Assembly (NCBI RefSeq): GCF_049532905.1
Contig: NZ_CP064032.1
Coordinates: forward strand, 1,426,001-1,490,000
Direction of reading: 5' to 3'
Source: Dyella_B nitratireducens
GTDB taxonomy: Bacteria > Pseudomonadota > Gammaproteobacteria > Xanthomonadales > Rhodanobacteraceae
DNA length: 64,000 nucleotides
Under the pieces are notes generated by a model. It was not told the DNA's origin and did not search any database. It worked only from the letters and a program-made list of their open reading frames with translations. A program made the translations under genes and the position numbers. The stretch's first letter is position 1. The number at the start of each line of letters is the position of its first letter. Shown piece by piece: positions 34,449-43,680 of the stretch.

Positions 34449-35861
34449 CTAATGCGAAGAAGGCCGCCGCCCCAAGGCCAGATCCAGCGCGGCGCGCGCA
34501 ATGCCGACGTTGGCATCGGCATCTTCTTGGCCGGCTTCCGCCTGGGCGAGCACAGCTTCGTTGCTCGTCAGGTCAGTGATGCTGGTGAGGCCGCGCCGAT
34601 ACGAATCGAGCGAGGCCTGATAGGCAAGTTCGGAAGCATGCGTATACGCCAGCGCCTGATTGCGGTTGTCCAGGCTCGTTTTCAGATTGCTGTAGGCCTG
34701 CACCACCTGCTGGGAGGCGGTGTCCTTGGTGTCGGCCAGGGCATCCTCGGCCTCCGTCTTTTGCGAGACGGCCAGCGATACGTTGGTGGCTCGTGCACCG
34801 CCGTCGAACAGCGGCCAATCGAACGAAACGAACAGCGCGTTGCCGGTTCGATCGATGGACGAGTAGGGGCTTCCATCGCTGCTGATCTTGCCGATGTTCT
34901 GGAACAGCTGCGCGGACAGGCTGATCGTCGGCCGGTAAGCGGCGCGTGCGGTTTCGATCTTGGCGCCGGCTGCAGCGACTTTATCGGTGGCGGCGAGTAC
35001 GTCCGGACGGGTTTGCAGCGCTTCGTCGATCAATGTCCGCAGTGGTGCGAGTGTTTCCGTTGTTGGTGCATCGGCAGGCGGCGCGACTTCGAAACGGGTT
35101 TCGGGCGGCAGTCCGATGGTGGCGACCAAGGTGGCGAAGGCCGTATCCGCCGTACCGTTGGCTTTCGTCAATCCCAGTTGCATGGCAGCCGTCTGGCGTT
35201 GCGCTTCGGCAAGCTGCACCACGGTGGCGCGGCCGTGCTTCTTCTGATCGGCGACGGCCTGTTCGGTCAGCTTGGCGGCATCCAGTGATTTTTGGGCGGC
35301 GCGCACTTGTCCCTGCGCGGAGGTCGCATCGAAATAGGCTTCCGACACGTCGAACACCAGTTTTTCCTGCGCGCCAAGCAAGCCTGATTGCGCGGCGGAA
35401 GCGTTATGTCTGGCTTCCTCTACGGCGCCTTTGCGGCGGCCGAAGTCGAACAATAGCCATTTCATTTCCAGCGTCGGAAAAACTTCCCGGGTCGACGACA
35501 CGAAGTAGCCTTTTTTCGAAACTGTCGGCGGAATCGCCAGCGGTGTACGTTGGATGCCACCGAGCGCCTTGGCATCGAGTTGCGGTGAATACTGGGTTTT
35601 GGCCAGCCGCACGGCGAGGTCGGCTTGTACGGCTTCCTGCTCGACTTCGCGCGTCTTGGGGCTGATGTCCAGCGCGATGGTCAGGAGTTCCTGCAGCGTG
35701 TAGACGCGGTCTTCCATCGCTGGTGCATCGGCATGGCTGGTGGTGTCCATGGCCCATGACGCCGATTGCGTGCGCGCCATGCCGCTGTGTACGAAGAGCA
35801 CTATCGCGAGCGCGAGGGGAATGTGTGCGAGCAGAGGCGATTCAGATCGCGCGCGACGCAT
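34449..35861 (-). CDS. TolC-family outer membrane efflux protein (MdtP-like position)
   Basis: A 470-residue outer membrane channel with an N-terminal signal peptide (LLAHIPLALAIVLFVHSGMA). Two OEP repeats follow (LQELLTIALDISPKTREVEQ, and later LIDEALQTRPDVLAATDK). Long coiled-coil segments fit the periplasmic tunnel of TolC. It overlaps the FUSC gene by 20 bases and is the last pump component of the YtcA/HlyD/FUSC/TolC operon. In this order it corresponds to MdtP of enterobacteria, but it lacks an obvious lipobox. Confidence 0.9.
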   Translation of the reverse strand: MRRARSESPLLAHIPLALAIVLFVHSGMARTQSASWAMDTTSHADAPAMEDRVYTLQELLTIALDISPKTREVEQEAVQADLAVRLAKTQYSPQLDAKALGGIQRTPLAIPPTVSKKGYFVSSTREVFPTLEMKWLLFDFGRRKGAVEEARHNASAAQSGLLGAQEKLVFDVSEAYFDATSAQGQVRAAQKSLDAAKLTEQAVADQKKHGRATVVQLAEAQRQTAAMQLGLTKANGTADTAFATLVATIGLPPETRFEVAPPADAPTTETLAPLRTLIDEALQTRPDVLAATDKVAAAGAKIETARAAYRPTISLSAQLFQNIGKISSDGSPYSSIDRTGNALFVSFDWPLFDGGARATNVSLAVSQKTEAEDALADTKDTASQQVVQAYSNLKTSLDNRNQALAYTHASELAYQASLDSYRRGLTSITDLTSNEAVLAQAEAGQEDADANVGIARAALDLALGRRPSSH

Positions 35862-37779
35862 GATCGATCTCCTCGTTGAGGTGCTGCCGGGCCTGATTCA
35901 GAAGCGTGGTGGGTGCTTGGCCAAGGTGTTCGTCTGACACGTTTGAAGATGTTCCTTTTGCAAGGGCGGCCAGTCGCTCGGCGATGGCTTGATCTGCCTT
36001 TTCATCGGATGGAAGCGACGCCGTTTTGTCCTTCAGCCGCTGCACGACAAAGGCTGCCGATGCGAGTTGTTCAACGTGACGTGCTTCGGGGACCGGGCGA
36101 TCCGCCAGGTCGCCATCGAGGAAAAAACGCCACTCGAACAGGGTGCGTGCGTTCAACCGGGATGCTTCGGAAGCACGCTGGCAGATATCCGCTTTCATCG
36201 CAGCGGCAGCTTCCTCGTCATGGGTGACGAGCAGATCGCCGAGTTGCTTGATCGCCGAAGACCATTTATCGCGCGCCTGGCTCACCGCGCTGACCGGCCA
36301 AAGCGTGGTGAAGAAAATCGTGATCCACAGATTGCCGACCACGATGCCGACGATGCGATCGCGCAGCACGGTGAGGTCATCCGCCGGGCTGTAGCCTTGC
36401 AGTACACCCAGGAAGAAGGCGAAGGCGATCTGCATGCCGCCATAGGCAATCGTCTCGCTGCTGGTGGCAATCCATGCGCAAAAGGCGGATACCACGGCAA
36501 TCAGCAGGCAAAGCTCGCCGATATCGGTCAGGGAGGGCAACACGAAAACAATGCAAAGTCCGGCGATCAGCCCGCCGATGATGGCGCCGGTAATGCGCAA
36601 CGTCAGCTTATGCACGCTTTCTCCCAGCGTCGTCAGCGAGACGAAGAAACAGGTGGTGACCGCCGTGCGAATGCCGGGCCAGTCGAGCAACGTGTAGGTC
36701 GCGTAGGAAGCCAGCACCGCACACATCACTTTGAACGCGAAGCGCGCATGCGCACGGTTCTGGGATTGAACTGCCGCAGGTGGATGTTGTGGCGGGGCTT
36801 TGTCAGCAGGGGGCGGTGCTTTGCCGGAAGCTTCGTCAAACAGTTCATCGAGCGTGTTGCGCAGGGCCGTCTCCGTGGGATTCAGCGTGGCGGGCATGGG
36901 CTCGCTCTCGTCGGCGGCAGCATCGGCCATGACGCCGCGACGTTGTAAAAAAAGACGTTTGCTTTGGCGGAGAGAGATCGCCAAAGAACGCCTCGAAGCA
37001 AGCGATACGCTCGAAGGGTGGCATCGAGCGATCTGTAGCGCTTCTAACAGGATGGCGATCAGGCGGTTGTCTTCCCGCGCAAATGCCTTGAGTTGTTTGT
37101 TCCACAGATAGGCCTTGTTCTTGAGCTGGCCAAGTGCGAGCAACTGGTCGCGCAAGCGCGAAGGGTCTGCGGAGTAGGGGTTTTCGATATAGCCGGCGAC
37201 GGCATCCATCAGTTGCGCAGCCTGCTTGCGCGCCAGCGCGACAGGACTTTCGCCGGCCAGCAGCGCGGCCATGACGCTCGCGCCAACCGGCACCGCAACC
37301 ACCACCCACAGCCACAGCACCGTGTGCGTGACATATTCGGTGGTGGGTACGTCATCCAGCAGCGTCTGCGACAACACCAGGATGAACCCGGCAAGAAAGA
37401 TGATGGGTCCCAACCGGCTGGTGCGCGCGAGAAACGTTCCAGCCAAGGTGCTCACCGCCAACAGCGGAATGCGCAGCGCCGGTTCGGCCGCGTCGAACAC
37501 GTAGAACAACAGGGACGAAGCGACAGCCAAGGTAACTGCCACCAGGCCACCGACGGAGGAGACCAGGGTTGAAGCGGCATCCTCGTGGCTGAGCAGAAAA
37601 ACCAGGTAGGCAACGTAGGCAGGCAATGGAATTTGAAACACCATCGCGATGGCAACCACGAAGGCCGTACACCCGGTGATACGTGCCATGGTGCGAATAC
37701 GCGTATCGGTCAGCGCGAGTTCGCGCTGCAACACGCCGGTCAGGCCGCCACGGTTTTGAAGCTCAATCGGTGCGTGCAT
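35842..37779 (-). CDS. FUSC-family inner membrane efflux protein (MdtO-like)
   Basis: A 645-residue FUSC protein. Two membrane blocks are visible (about 30-170 and 345-500), the first with AYVAYLVFLLSHEDAASTLV and the second with WPGIRTAVTTCFFVSLTTLG. Long helical cytoplasmic parts follow each block. It overlaps the HlyD gene by 17 bases and the TolC gene by 20 bases. The gene order ytcA-HlyD-FUSC-TolC is that of the enterobacterial ytcA-mdtNOP cluster, linked to resistance to puromycin and sulfonamide-like drugs. The substrate here is unknown. Confidence 0.9.
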   Translation of the reverse strand: MHAPIELQNRGGLTGVLQRELALTDTRIRTMARITGCTAFVVAIAMVFQIPLPAYVAYLVFLLSHEDAASTLVSSVGGLVAVTLAVASSLLFYVFDAAEPALRIPLLAVSTLAGTFLARTSRLGPIIFLAGFILVLSQTLLDDVPTTEYVTHTVLWLWVVVAVPVGASVMAALLAGESPVALARKQAAQLMDAVAGYIENPYSADPSRLRDQLLALGQLKNKAYLWNKQLKAFAREDNRLIAILLEALQIARCHPSSVSLASRRSLAISLRQSKRLFLQRRGVMADAAADESEPMPATLNPTETALRNTLDELFDEASGKAPPPADKAPPQHPPAAVQSQNRAHARFAFKVMCAVLASYATYTLLDWPGIRTAVTTCFFVSLTTLGESVHKLTLRITGAIIGGLIAGLCIVFVLPSLTDIGELCLLIAVVSAFCAWIATSSETIAYGGMQIAFAFFLGVLQGYSPADDLTVLRDRIVGIVVGNLWITIFFTTLWPVSAVSQARDKWSSAIKQLGDLLVTHDEEAAAAMKADICQRASEASRLNARTLFEWRFFLDGDLADRPVPEARHVEQLASAAFVVQRLKDKTASLPSDEKADQAIAERLAALAKGTSSNVSDEHLGQAPTTLLNQARQHLNEEIDHASRAI

Positions 37780-38803
37780 GGCTCACCCGTACGGAAGCGG
37801 TTGCACCGATGCGCAAGAACGGCTGCGAGGGTTGGTCCAGGCGTACCCACACGGGGAAGCGTTGCGCCACCACGACCCAATTGAGGTTTCGATCGACCTG
37901 GGGAAGTCCTGGGCCGGCCGCGCCTTCCGGCTGAACACCTGCACCCAGGCTTTCGACCACGCCGTGCAACGGCTGGCCTTCATGTCCCATCACCCATATC
38001 TGTGCGGCATCGCCGGTGTGCATCCCGCGCAGGTCGGTCTCGCGGAAATTGGCAACGGCATACCAGCTGTTGTCATCGATCAACGTAAAGAGCGGATGCC
38101 CGGACACGGCAAACGATCCCAGGGCGAGATTGAAGCCGGTCACCCGGCCATCCACCGTGGCGCGAATGACGGTTTCACGCAGATCGCGCGCAGCCAGGGC
38201 TTCGACGGCTTGCGCGCCGAGCAGTTGCGCCTTCAGGCTTTCCACATCGCCGACGGCTTCCTTGGCTTGTGCTGCCTGCTGGATGGCTGCGGATAATTGC
38301 GATGCCGCCGTGCGCTCGTTGGTGCGCGCTTCATCGATTTGCTGTGTGGTGACGAAGCCCTTGGCCAGCAACGGTTGTTCGCGTGCGAGTGTGTCATGCG
38401 CAAGCGCCAGTTGCTGACGCGCACGATCGACTTCGCGTGCTGCGGCTTCGGCGCCGGATCCTTGCGCATTGACCTGCCGGCCGGTGAGGTTGATGTCGGC
38501 CTGCAAGGCGGCGACTTGTGCTTTGGCTTGCTGCAGCTTCAGCTCGAACGGCTCGGGATCGATCTGCAGCAGCACGTCACCTTTGTGGACGAATTGATCG
38601 TTGCGGATATGGATCGCCACGATGCGTCCGTCGACCTCCGGCGTGATGCCGGCGCTGTACGCAAAAATATAGGCATCGTGCGTACGCGGGCGCTGATCGA
38701 CGACGATCATCGACACGACGATGAGCACCACGGCCGCCGCGATGGAGACGAAGGCGATGAGTCGGCCAAGAGCGGTTTTGGCTTGCATGGACGCGGTCTC
38801 CAT
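37763..38803 (-). CDS. HlyD-family periplasmic adaptor (MdtN-like)
   Basis: A 346-residue membrane fusion protein: anchor helix LIAFVSIAAAVVLIVVSMIV, lipoyl half (AGITPEVDGRIVAIHIRNDQ), a long helical hairpin (about 95-190), the second lipoyl half (TVIRATVDGRVTGFNLALGS) and a C-terminal beta domain. It starts right at the stop of the ytcA-like gene (no gap) and overlaps the FUSC gene, so all are one operon. It joins the FUSC pump to the TolC channel. Confidence 0.92.
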   Translation of the reverse strand: METASMQAKTALGRLIAFVSIAAAVVLIVVSMIVVDQRPRTHDAYIFAYSAGITPEVDGRIVAIHIRNDQFVHKGDVLLQIDPEPFELKLQQAKAQVAALQADINLTGRQVNAQGSGAEAAAREVDRARQQLALAHDTLAREQPLLAKGFVTTQQIDEARTNERTAASQLSAAIQQAAQAKEAVGDVESLKAQLLGAQAVEALAARDLRETVIRATVDGRVTGFNLALGSFAVSGHPLFTLIDDNSWYAVANFRETDLRGMHTGDAAQIWVMGHEGQPLHGVVESLGAGVQPEGAAGPGLPQVDRNLNWVVVAQRFPVWVRLDQPSQPFLRIGATASVRVSHARTD

Positions 38804-39091
38804 TCAGCCCAGCCACACAAGCCAGATGGCGAGCGTGACTGCTGTCCACATGCACAGATAGACAATCACCGGCACAGGCATGGCGGCGTCTACACCCGTT
38901 TTTAGCAGTACGCCACGAATGATCGCTACGAGGACAATGCCCAGCAGCGCGCACACCATCCACGTCGGGAAGTAGGAGCCGAGGATGTTTCGCGAGGGCG
39001 AGGCGCTGCATGCCGCCATGGCCATCGAGAACGATGACGCGAGTGCTACGCGTAGATAGGCATGTCCGTGCGTCGTTCTAGGTGAGTGCAT
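38804..39091 (-). CDS. ytcA: YtcA-like small membrane lipoprotein
   Basis: A 95-residue protein beginning MHSPRTTHGHAYLRVALASS at 39091. A lipobox (MAMAAC) at about residues 23-28 is followed by SASPSRNILGSYFPTWM, close to YtcA of the enterobacterial mdtNOP cluster, and by two membrane helices (VCALLGIVLVAIIRGVLL and VIVYLCMWTAVTLAIWLVWL). It abuts the HlyD gene directly. The longer open frame up to 39655 runs antisense-like through the AraC gene and is not used. Its role beside FUSC pumps is unknown; it occupies the place of DUF1656 in the other pump operon. Confidence 0.85.
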   Translation of the reverse strand: MHSPRTTHGHAYLRVALASSFSMAMAACSASPSRNILGSYFPTWMVCALLGIVLVAIIRGVLLKTGVDAAMPVPVIVYLCMWTAVTLAIWLVWLG

Positions 39092-39135
39092 GTGAGCAAC
39101 CTTGTGTAAGCCAGTCTTGTGCATGGAAACGGCGG

Positions 39136-40065
39136 TCACGCCGCTTCCACCCGTTTGTTGTTCGCCAGCGACTTGCGCCATGCGCCCGGCGCAACGCCCA
39201 TCTTTTGCGTAAACACGCGGCTGAAATGGCTTTGGTCGGAAAAGCCTGCGTTGAAAGCAATGTCGGCCAGTGAGGTGTCGGGGTCCGCCATGAGTTCCAG
39301 CGCGACGTCGATACGGCGTGACAGCAGCCATTGATGCGGCGACATGCCGGTGCTCCGTTTGAAACCTCGCGCCAGCGCGCCCGCCGAAAGACCACAGGCT
39401 TCCGCCAATTCGCCGATGGAGATCCCTTCGAACACGCGCTCCCGCATCATTTGCATGACCAGCCGCTGCTGCCACGGCGCGAGCGCACCGCGAACGATGT
39501 CGGGACGTATCGAAGACCCGCTGTACGTGGCCGCCATGTAGGCGCACAGGCCTTGCAGGAGGTGATCGGCGAGTGACTGGTTCGCTGGGGCATCCTTGTT
39601 GAAGATCGGCAACAAGGTCTGGCCAATGCTGCCGATAATGGTGTCCCGGAAGCATTCGCCAGGAAGCATGGCCAGCCCGGCAATGTTCGTTTTTCCGAGC
39701 TCCTCGCCGGCTTCGACAATGGCTTGCCGCGGCATGTAGAAATACAGCGAATGCAACGGCTCGCCGATATAGGCGATGGGGTCGCAGCGCAGGTCCAGTA
39801 CGTAGGATGTGCCTGCCTCATAGGCAGTCGAACACACGGAACGGCCGTCGCACCAAAGCTCGTGCGTGCTCTGTTTGCGCAAATTGAGGCATACCAGGTA
39901 GGCATCGTCGTTGCCCATCGGGGACGTCATGCCATAACCGGATTGGTCGATCCTGAGCTCCGTGACCGCAAGGCGCACGCCATGCCTGGTCTGGCTATGG
40001 AGAACCGGGGGATTGTTTAGGTGAAACGAACGGCCGAGCCGATCGCCGAATGCACCATGATTCAT
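39136..40065 (-). CDS. AraC-family transcriptional regulator (AraC-binding-like domain)
   Basis: A 309-residue AraC regulator. The N-terminal half is a sensor domain; the C-terminal 100 residues hold two helix-turn-helix motifs (ISIGELAEACGLSAGALARG and SLADIAFNAGFSDQSHFSRV). The ATG at 40065 has GGAGAGG in front; a GTG at 40071 would add two residues. It ends 44 bases before the ytcA-like gene on the same strand, so it may be co-transcribed with, and regulate, the second FUSC pump. Confidence 0.9.
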   Translation of the reverse strand: MNHGAFGDRLGRSFHLNNPPVLHSQTRHGVRLAVTELRIDQSGYGMTSPMGNDDAYLVCLNLRKQSTHELWCDGRSVCSTAYEAGTSYVLDLRCDPIAYIGEPLHSLYFYMPRQAIVEAGEELGKTNIAGLAMLPGECFRDTIIGSIGQTLLPIFNKDAPANQSLADHLLQGLCAYMAATYSGSSIRPDIVRGALAPWQQRLVMQMMRERVFEGISIGELAEACGLSAGALARGFKRSTGMSPHQWLLSRRIDVALELMADPDTSLADIAFNAGFSDQSHFSRVFTQKMGVAPGAWRKSLANNKRVEAA

Positions 40066-40611
40066 GCGCACCTCTCCGGGCCTGATGGCCTTTGAGCGTT
40101 CTTGGTTGAACGTCGTCCTGAATGGAAAGTACGCGCATGCGTCAGAGGCCGAAGCCTTCGTCAGGGTAGACTTGCTGACACAAAAGGGATGCGTCGAATC
40201 ACTCGAAAGTGTAGATGGGTCCCATATGGCAGCCGTGTCTCACTGCGTTCGCTTTCGATGGCGAGTAGCAGCCCGACGAGCGTATGCGCTCATTCCATGG
40301 TTTTAATGTTTATCGGGGTCTGGGCAACGCATGGTTGGCGCTGACCTTGGCTTGATGTTGGATCGTGTGAATCGCGGTGGCTATCCCCCGCGTGGGGGAC
40401 CGTTGTGCGTATTTGTAATGTCGGTCGTTCAAATCTTGCCTCACCGTCATTCCGGCGAAAGCCGGAATCCAGTGAAATATGCGTCCGAAGGACACTGCAT
40501 TAGGTTTTGAGTGCTTCGCACAACGTATTGAAACTGGATTCCGGCCTTCGTCGGAATGACGGTGAGGTATGAGCGTGCATTACCGCAAGGCGATCATTCA
40601 GAAACCTTCGC
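40066..40611. other. 546-bp intergenic region with a long-form repeat
   Basis: No gene is supported between the AraC start and the end of the AAA regulator. It contains a long-form palindromic repeat (40445-40561). The remaining DNA, including the AraC promoter region, shows no further recognisable site. Confidence 0.6.
40445..40561. repeat. CATTCCGGCG palindromic repeat, long form
   Basis: Outer arms CGTCATTCCGGCGAAAG and CTTCGTCGGAATGACG enclose a centre with GTCCGAAGGACAC and GAGTGCTTCGCAC segments that are also found in the copies at 12614-12735 and 63131-63250. Confidence 0.9.
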
Positions 40612-43600
40612 TCACCCCATAAACCGCGCAAAACTCTGCTGAAGCCGATGCCCCGAAGGCAGGCTGTCCAGCAGCCGCTGCGCCTTCCTGCCAAACAATT
40701 GCTCGTGCATCGCTGCGTTTTCGCTATCACCTTGCAGCCGATGCACTTGTGCGGCCGTGCGGTGAATCCGCCAATCGGCCAGCGGCGCACCCATCACGTC
40801 GGTCATTCGCAAGGCATCGTTGATCAAGCGAGCGGCGAGGGTGAGATGGCCTTCTTCGATGGCGACGCGGCATCGCACTTCGCGCGCCATCGCACGCCAT
40901 GTGACTTCCATGGTGCGGTCGGAGCGTTCCACCATGCGGTCCGCATGCAGGCGTGCCTGTCCGATATCGCCGGCTTGCAGCAGGGCATTGGCAAGCGTCC
41001 ACTCCAGTACGAACAGCCAATACCAATCCGTGAGCACCGGATGCTCCAGCATGTCGTGCTCGAGCCGCTTCAGGATGTCGATGCCGGCATCGAGATTGCC
41101 GAGCCCAATTTCCATGGCGCCGCCGAGCAGGGTGCAATGCCGTATTTCATTCGGAAGCACCAGGGTGTAGAGCGCCGCCGGTTGATGGCCGGTTTTATCC
41201 TGGTAGAAACCGAGCTTGATGCAAATGTCTTTGATGGCTTGGAAGTCACCCGCCATCAGATAGAGAAAGCCGCGCAGCGTCTCCAGGGTGCAGATGCTGT
41301 AGCGATTGGCATTGCCGACGAAAAGCGCTTCGCTGGCGTCGAATTCCTTCAGGGCCTGGCCCCATTCGCCCAGCATCGTGTACGCCCATGGCCGGCCCAG
41401 GTGAGCCATCCAGATGGCGCGAAAGATGTTGAATTCGGGCCGGTCTGCCGCGTGGCGTATCAGGATGTCCAGGTTCGCATCCACGGTTTCCAGGCACTCG
41501 CGGTATCGGCTGGAGATCAGGCAGATCATGCAGTATTCGATCAAACCCCAGGCTGTGATCTGGCGGTCCGGGCCGTTGCGCAAAGGAATCAGGTTTTCAT
41601 CGCAAATCTTGGCCAGCTCCGCATCCCATCCGCTGATCCAGAGGCGCCAGGCGGCACTGCTCAACCGGATGCGTGCCTTCAGTTGCGGCTCCCGTTGCGC
41701 ATCGCTCAAGCGGGCGGCGTTTTCCAGATGCGCCACCGATGCGGCCGCATCTCCCCAGCTCAAGGTGAAGGCCAGGCCAAGTTGCGCACGCGCCTGCATA
41801 TCGGGGCGACGCAGTTGCTCGGAGCGTTGCACAAGCTCGTTAAACACCTGCAAGGCGCGCGGATCATGGTTGGTGGCGTAGATGGAGGCGCGATCTTCCA
41901 GCAGCACGGCCAGGGTGGATTCGCGCTCGGCTTCGGGAAGATGGCGCGCAATCTCGTCGGCCTTGTCGAGAATCGCGAGCGCATCCTGGTGCGCATAGCG
42001 GCGCTTGGCGGTTTGCAAGGCGATCTTCAGATAGTTGAGCCCTTTGGACCACTCATGCGCGTTGGAGAATTGCTCGGCCAGTTCGAACGCCGCATGTGCC
42101 CGCAGCTCACTGGGATACGACTTTTCCAGTTCCTTGCCGATCAAGGCATGGCTTTGCGCCAGCCGCAAAGGTCCCTGGCGGTTCAGCAGCACTTCGCGAA
42201 GCAGGGCGTGGTTGAACCGATAGAGCCGAACCACCTCGCCGCTGCCCAAGGTATCCATGTCATGGCGATGAATGAAGCTGCGGGTTCGGCAAAGCGCCTC
42301 GCATACTTCCTCGAACCGGCGTGCGCTCAGGCCCGCGGCGGTGGCGGGCACGATCGGATTGAACACTTCCCCCACCGCACTGGCCGCTTCCAGAATGCGC
42401 TGCGTTTCATCATCGAGGCTGGCGATTTTGGCCTCGATGACGTGGCTGATCGTCTGTGGTATCTCGAAGCGGATCTGGGAAAGCGGTACGTCGTTTTTCC
42501 ATCGCCCGCGATCGGCGGATATCGACCGGGTACCTTTCAGGTGATCCAGGATCGTACTCAGGAACAGCGGGTTGCCGCTTGATTGATGCAACAGCAGTTG
42601 CACGAACGAGCGGCTTTCTTCGGAGTCATCCGCCTGGACATACTCCGCGACGTCATGCTGGTCCAGCCCGGTCAAATGGATGGACTCGCACAGCTTGTGC
42701 AAGAGCAGTTCGTTGACCAGTTGTTTCAATGCTGGCCCGCGTGTAGCCAGTTCATCCGAACGATAGGTGGCGATCAGCAGCAGCTTGACGGCCGACTTTC
42801 GCCGGGCGAACGCCGAAATAAGATCCAGCGTGGAAAAGTCGGCCCAATGCAGGTCTTCCAGCAGCAGCACGAAGGCTTCATCCTCGGCCAGTGCTTCAAG
42901 CAGTTCGCAGAATTCGCCCAGCATGCGGCTGCGGGCCGATATATGCGCCATTTTCTGCAACAGGGCGCGATGTTCGCGAGACAGCAGGCCGGCCAGCTGG
43001 CTGGCCCATGAAGGCGCCAGGGAGATCAAGGCATCCTGCACCTTGTTACCGTTGGCGCCCTTTATCAGTCGGGAAAGCGCTTCGATGATGGGATAGAAGG
43101 GCTCGGCACCACCAAAGCCTTCGATGCAACGGCCATATGACAGCGGCACATGACGGGTGGCGATGTCGCTGCAAAACGCCTCGGCCAAGGAGGTCTTGCC
43201 GATGCCGGCATCGCCATGCACGAAGACGATCTTCGATTGCCCATGGCTGGTCTGCACGAGTGCTTCGCGCAACATGTTCAATTGCGCCGCTCTGCCAATC
43301 AGCGACGGCGCCGCAGGCGATGAAAGATGGTTGTCCGTCTTTTGCGGGGTCGCGATGTCCGCAATGAAGCGGTAGCCGCGGCCGCGATGGGTTTCGATAT
43401 AGCGCGGACGCTGGGCGTCGTCACCAAGTGCGTTGCGGATGGCCAGCACATGCCCTTTCAACACTTCGGGTTGAACGGCCACGCCGGACCAGAGCGCTTC
43501 CAGCAGTTCTTCGTGCGAGACCAGGCGCCCGGGATGTTCGACCAGGTAGCGCAGTACGTCGAACGCCTTCGCGGTGATGGTGACCGGCGCAAGCCCGCCT

Positions 43601-43665
43601 TCATCGGAGGTGCGCCACAACTGATGGTTGGCTGGATCGAGCCGAAAGGGTTTGAACTCTTTCAT
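40612..43665 (-). CDS. Winged-helix/AAA/TPR transcriptional regulator (LAL/CadC-like)
   Basis: A 1017-residue regulator. Residues 1-105 are an OmpR-type winged helix (ITAKAFDVLRYLVEHPGRLV...YIETHRGRGYRF). An AAA ATPase follows, with Walker A GDAGIGKT (151-158) and Walker B LLLLEDLHWAD. The rest is helical repeats of the TPR kind, as in MalT-like or BTAD regulators. Such proteins act as ATP-dependent signal-transducing activators; the ligand is unknown. It lies 15 bases downstream of the LuxR-type regulator and is probably co-transcribed with it. Confidence 0.88.
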   Translation of the reverse strand: MKEFKPFRLDPANHQLWRTSDEGGLAPVTITAKAFDVLRYLVEHPGRLVSHEELLEALWSGVAVQPEVLKGHVLAIRNALGDDAQRPRYIETHRGRGYRFIADIATPQKTDNHLSSPAAPSLIGRAAQLNMLREALVQTSHGQSKIVFVHGDAGIGKTSLAEAFCSDIATRHVPLSYGRCIEGFGGAEPFYPIIEALSRLIKGANGNKVQDALISLAPSWASQLAGLLSREHRALLQKMAHISARSRMLGEFCELLEALAEDEAFVLLLEDLHWADFSTLDLISAFARRKSAVKLLLIATYRSDELATRGPALKQLVNELLLHKLCESIHLTGLDQHDVAEYVQADDSEESRSFVQLLLHQSSGNPLFLSTILDHLKGTRSISADRGRWKNDVPLSQIRFEIPQTISHVIEAKIASLDDETQRILEAASAVGEVFNPIVPATAAGLSARRFEEVCEALCRTRSFIHRHDMDTLGSGEVVRLYRFNHALLREVLLNRQGPLRLAQSHALIGKELEKSYPSELRAHAAFELAEQFSNAHEWSKGLNYLKIALQTAKRRYAHQDALAILDKADEIARHLPEAERESTLAVLLEDRASIYATNHDPRALQVFNELVQRSEQLRRPDMQARAQLGLAFTLSWGDAAASVAHLENAARLSDAQREPQLKARIRLSSAAWRLWISGWDAELAKICDENLIPLRNGPDRQITAWGLIEYCMICLISSRYRECLETVDANLDILIRHAADRPEFNIFRAIWMAHLGRPWAYTMLGEWGQALKEFDASEALFVGNANRYSICTLETLRGFLYLMAGDFQAIKDICIKLGFYQDKTGHQPAALYTLVLPNEIRHCTLLGGAMEIGLGNLDAGIDILKRLEHDMLEHPVLTDWYWLFVLEWTLANALLQAGDIGQARLHADRMVERSDRTMEVTWRAMAREVRCRVAIEEGHLTLAARLINDALRMTDVMGAPLADWRIHRTAAQVHRLQGDSENAAMHEQLFGRKAQRLLDSLPSGHRLQQSFARFMG

Positions 43666-43680
43666 TCGATCACCGTGCTT

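Noticed and set aside
38804..39655. Full 283-codon frame considered as one protein
   Set aside because: Only the last 95 codons (from 39091) resemble YtcA; the rest is out of frame through the AraC gene on the same strand.
40648..42582. 644-codon plus-strand frame opposite the AAA regulator
   Set aside because: It is antisense to a gene with winged-helix and Walker motifs, and its composition is that of a shadow frame.
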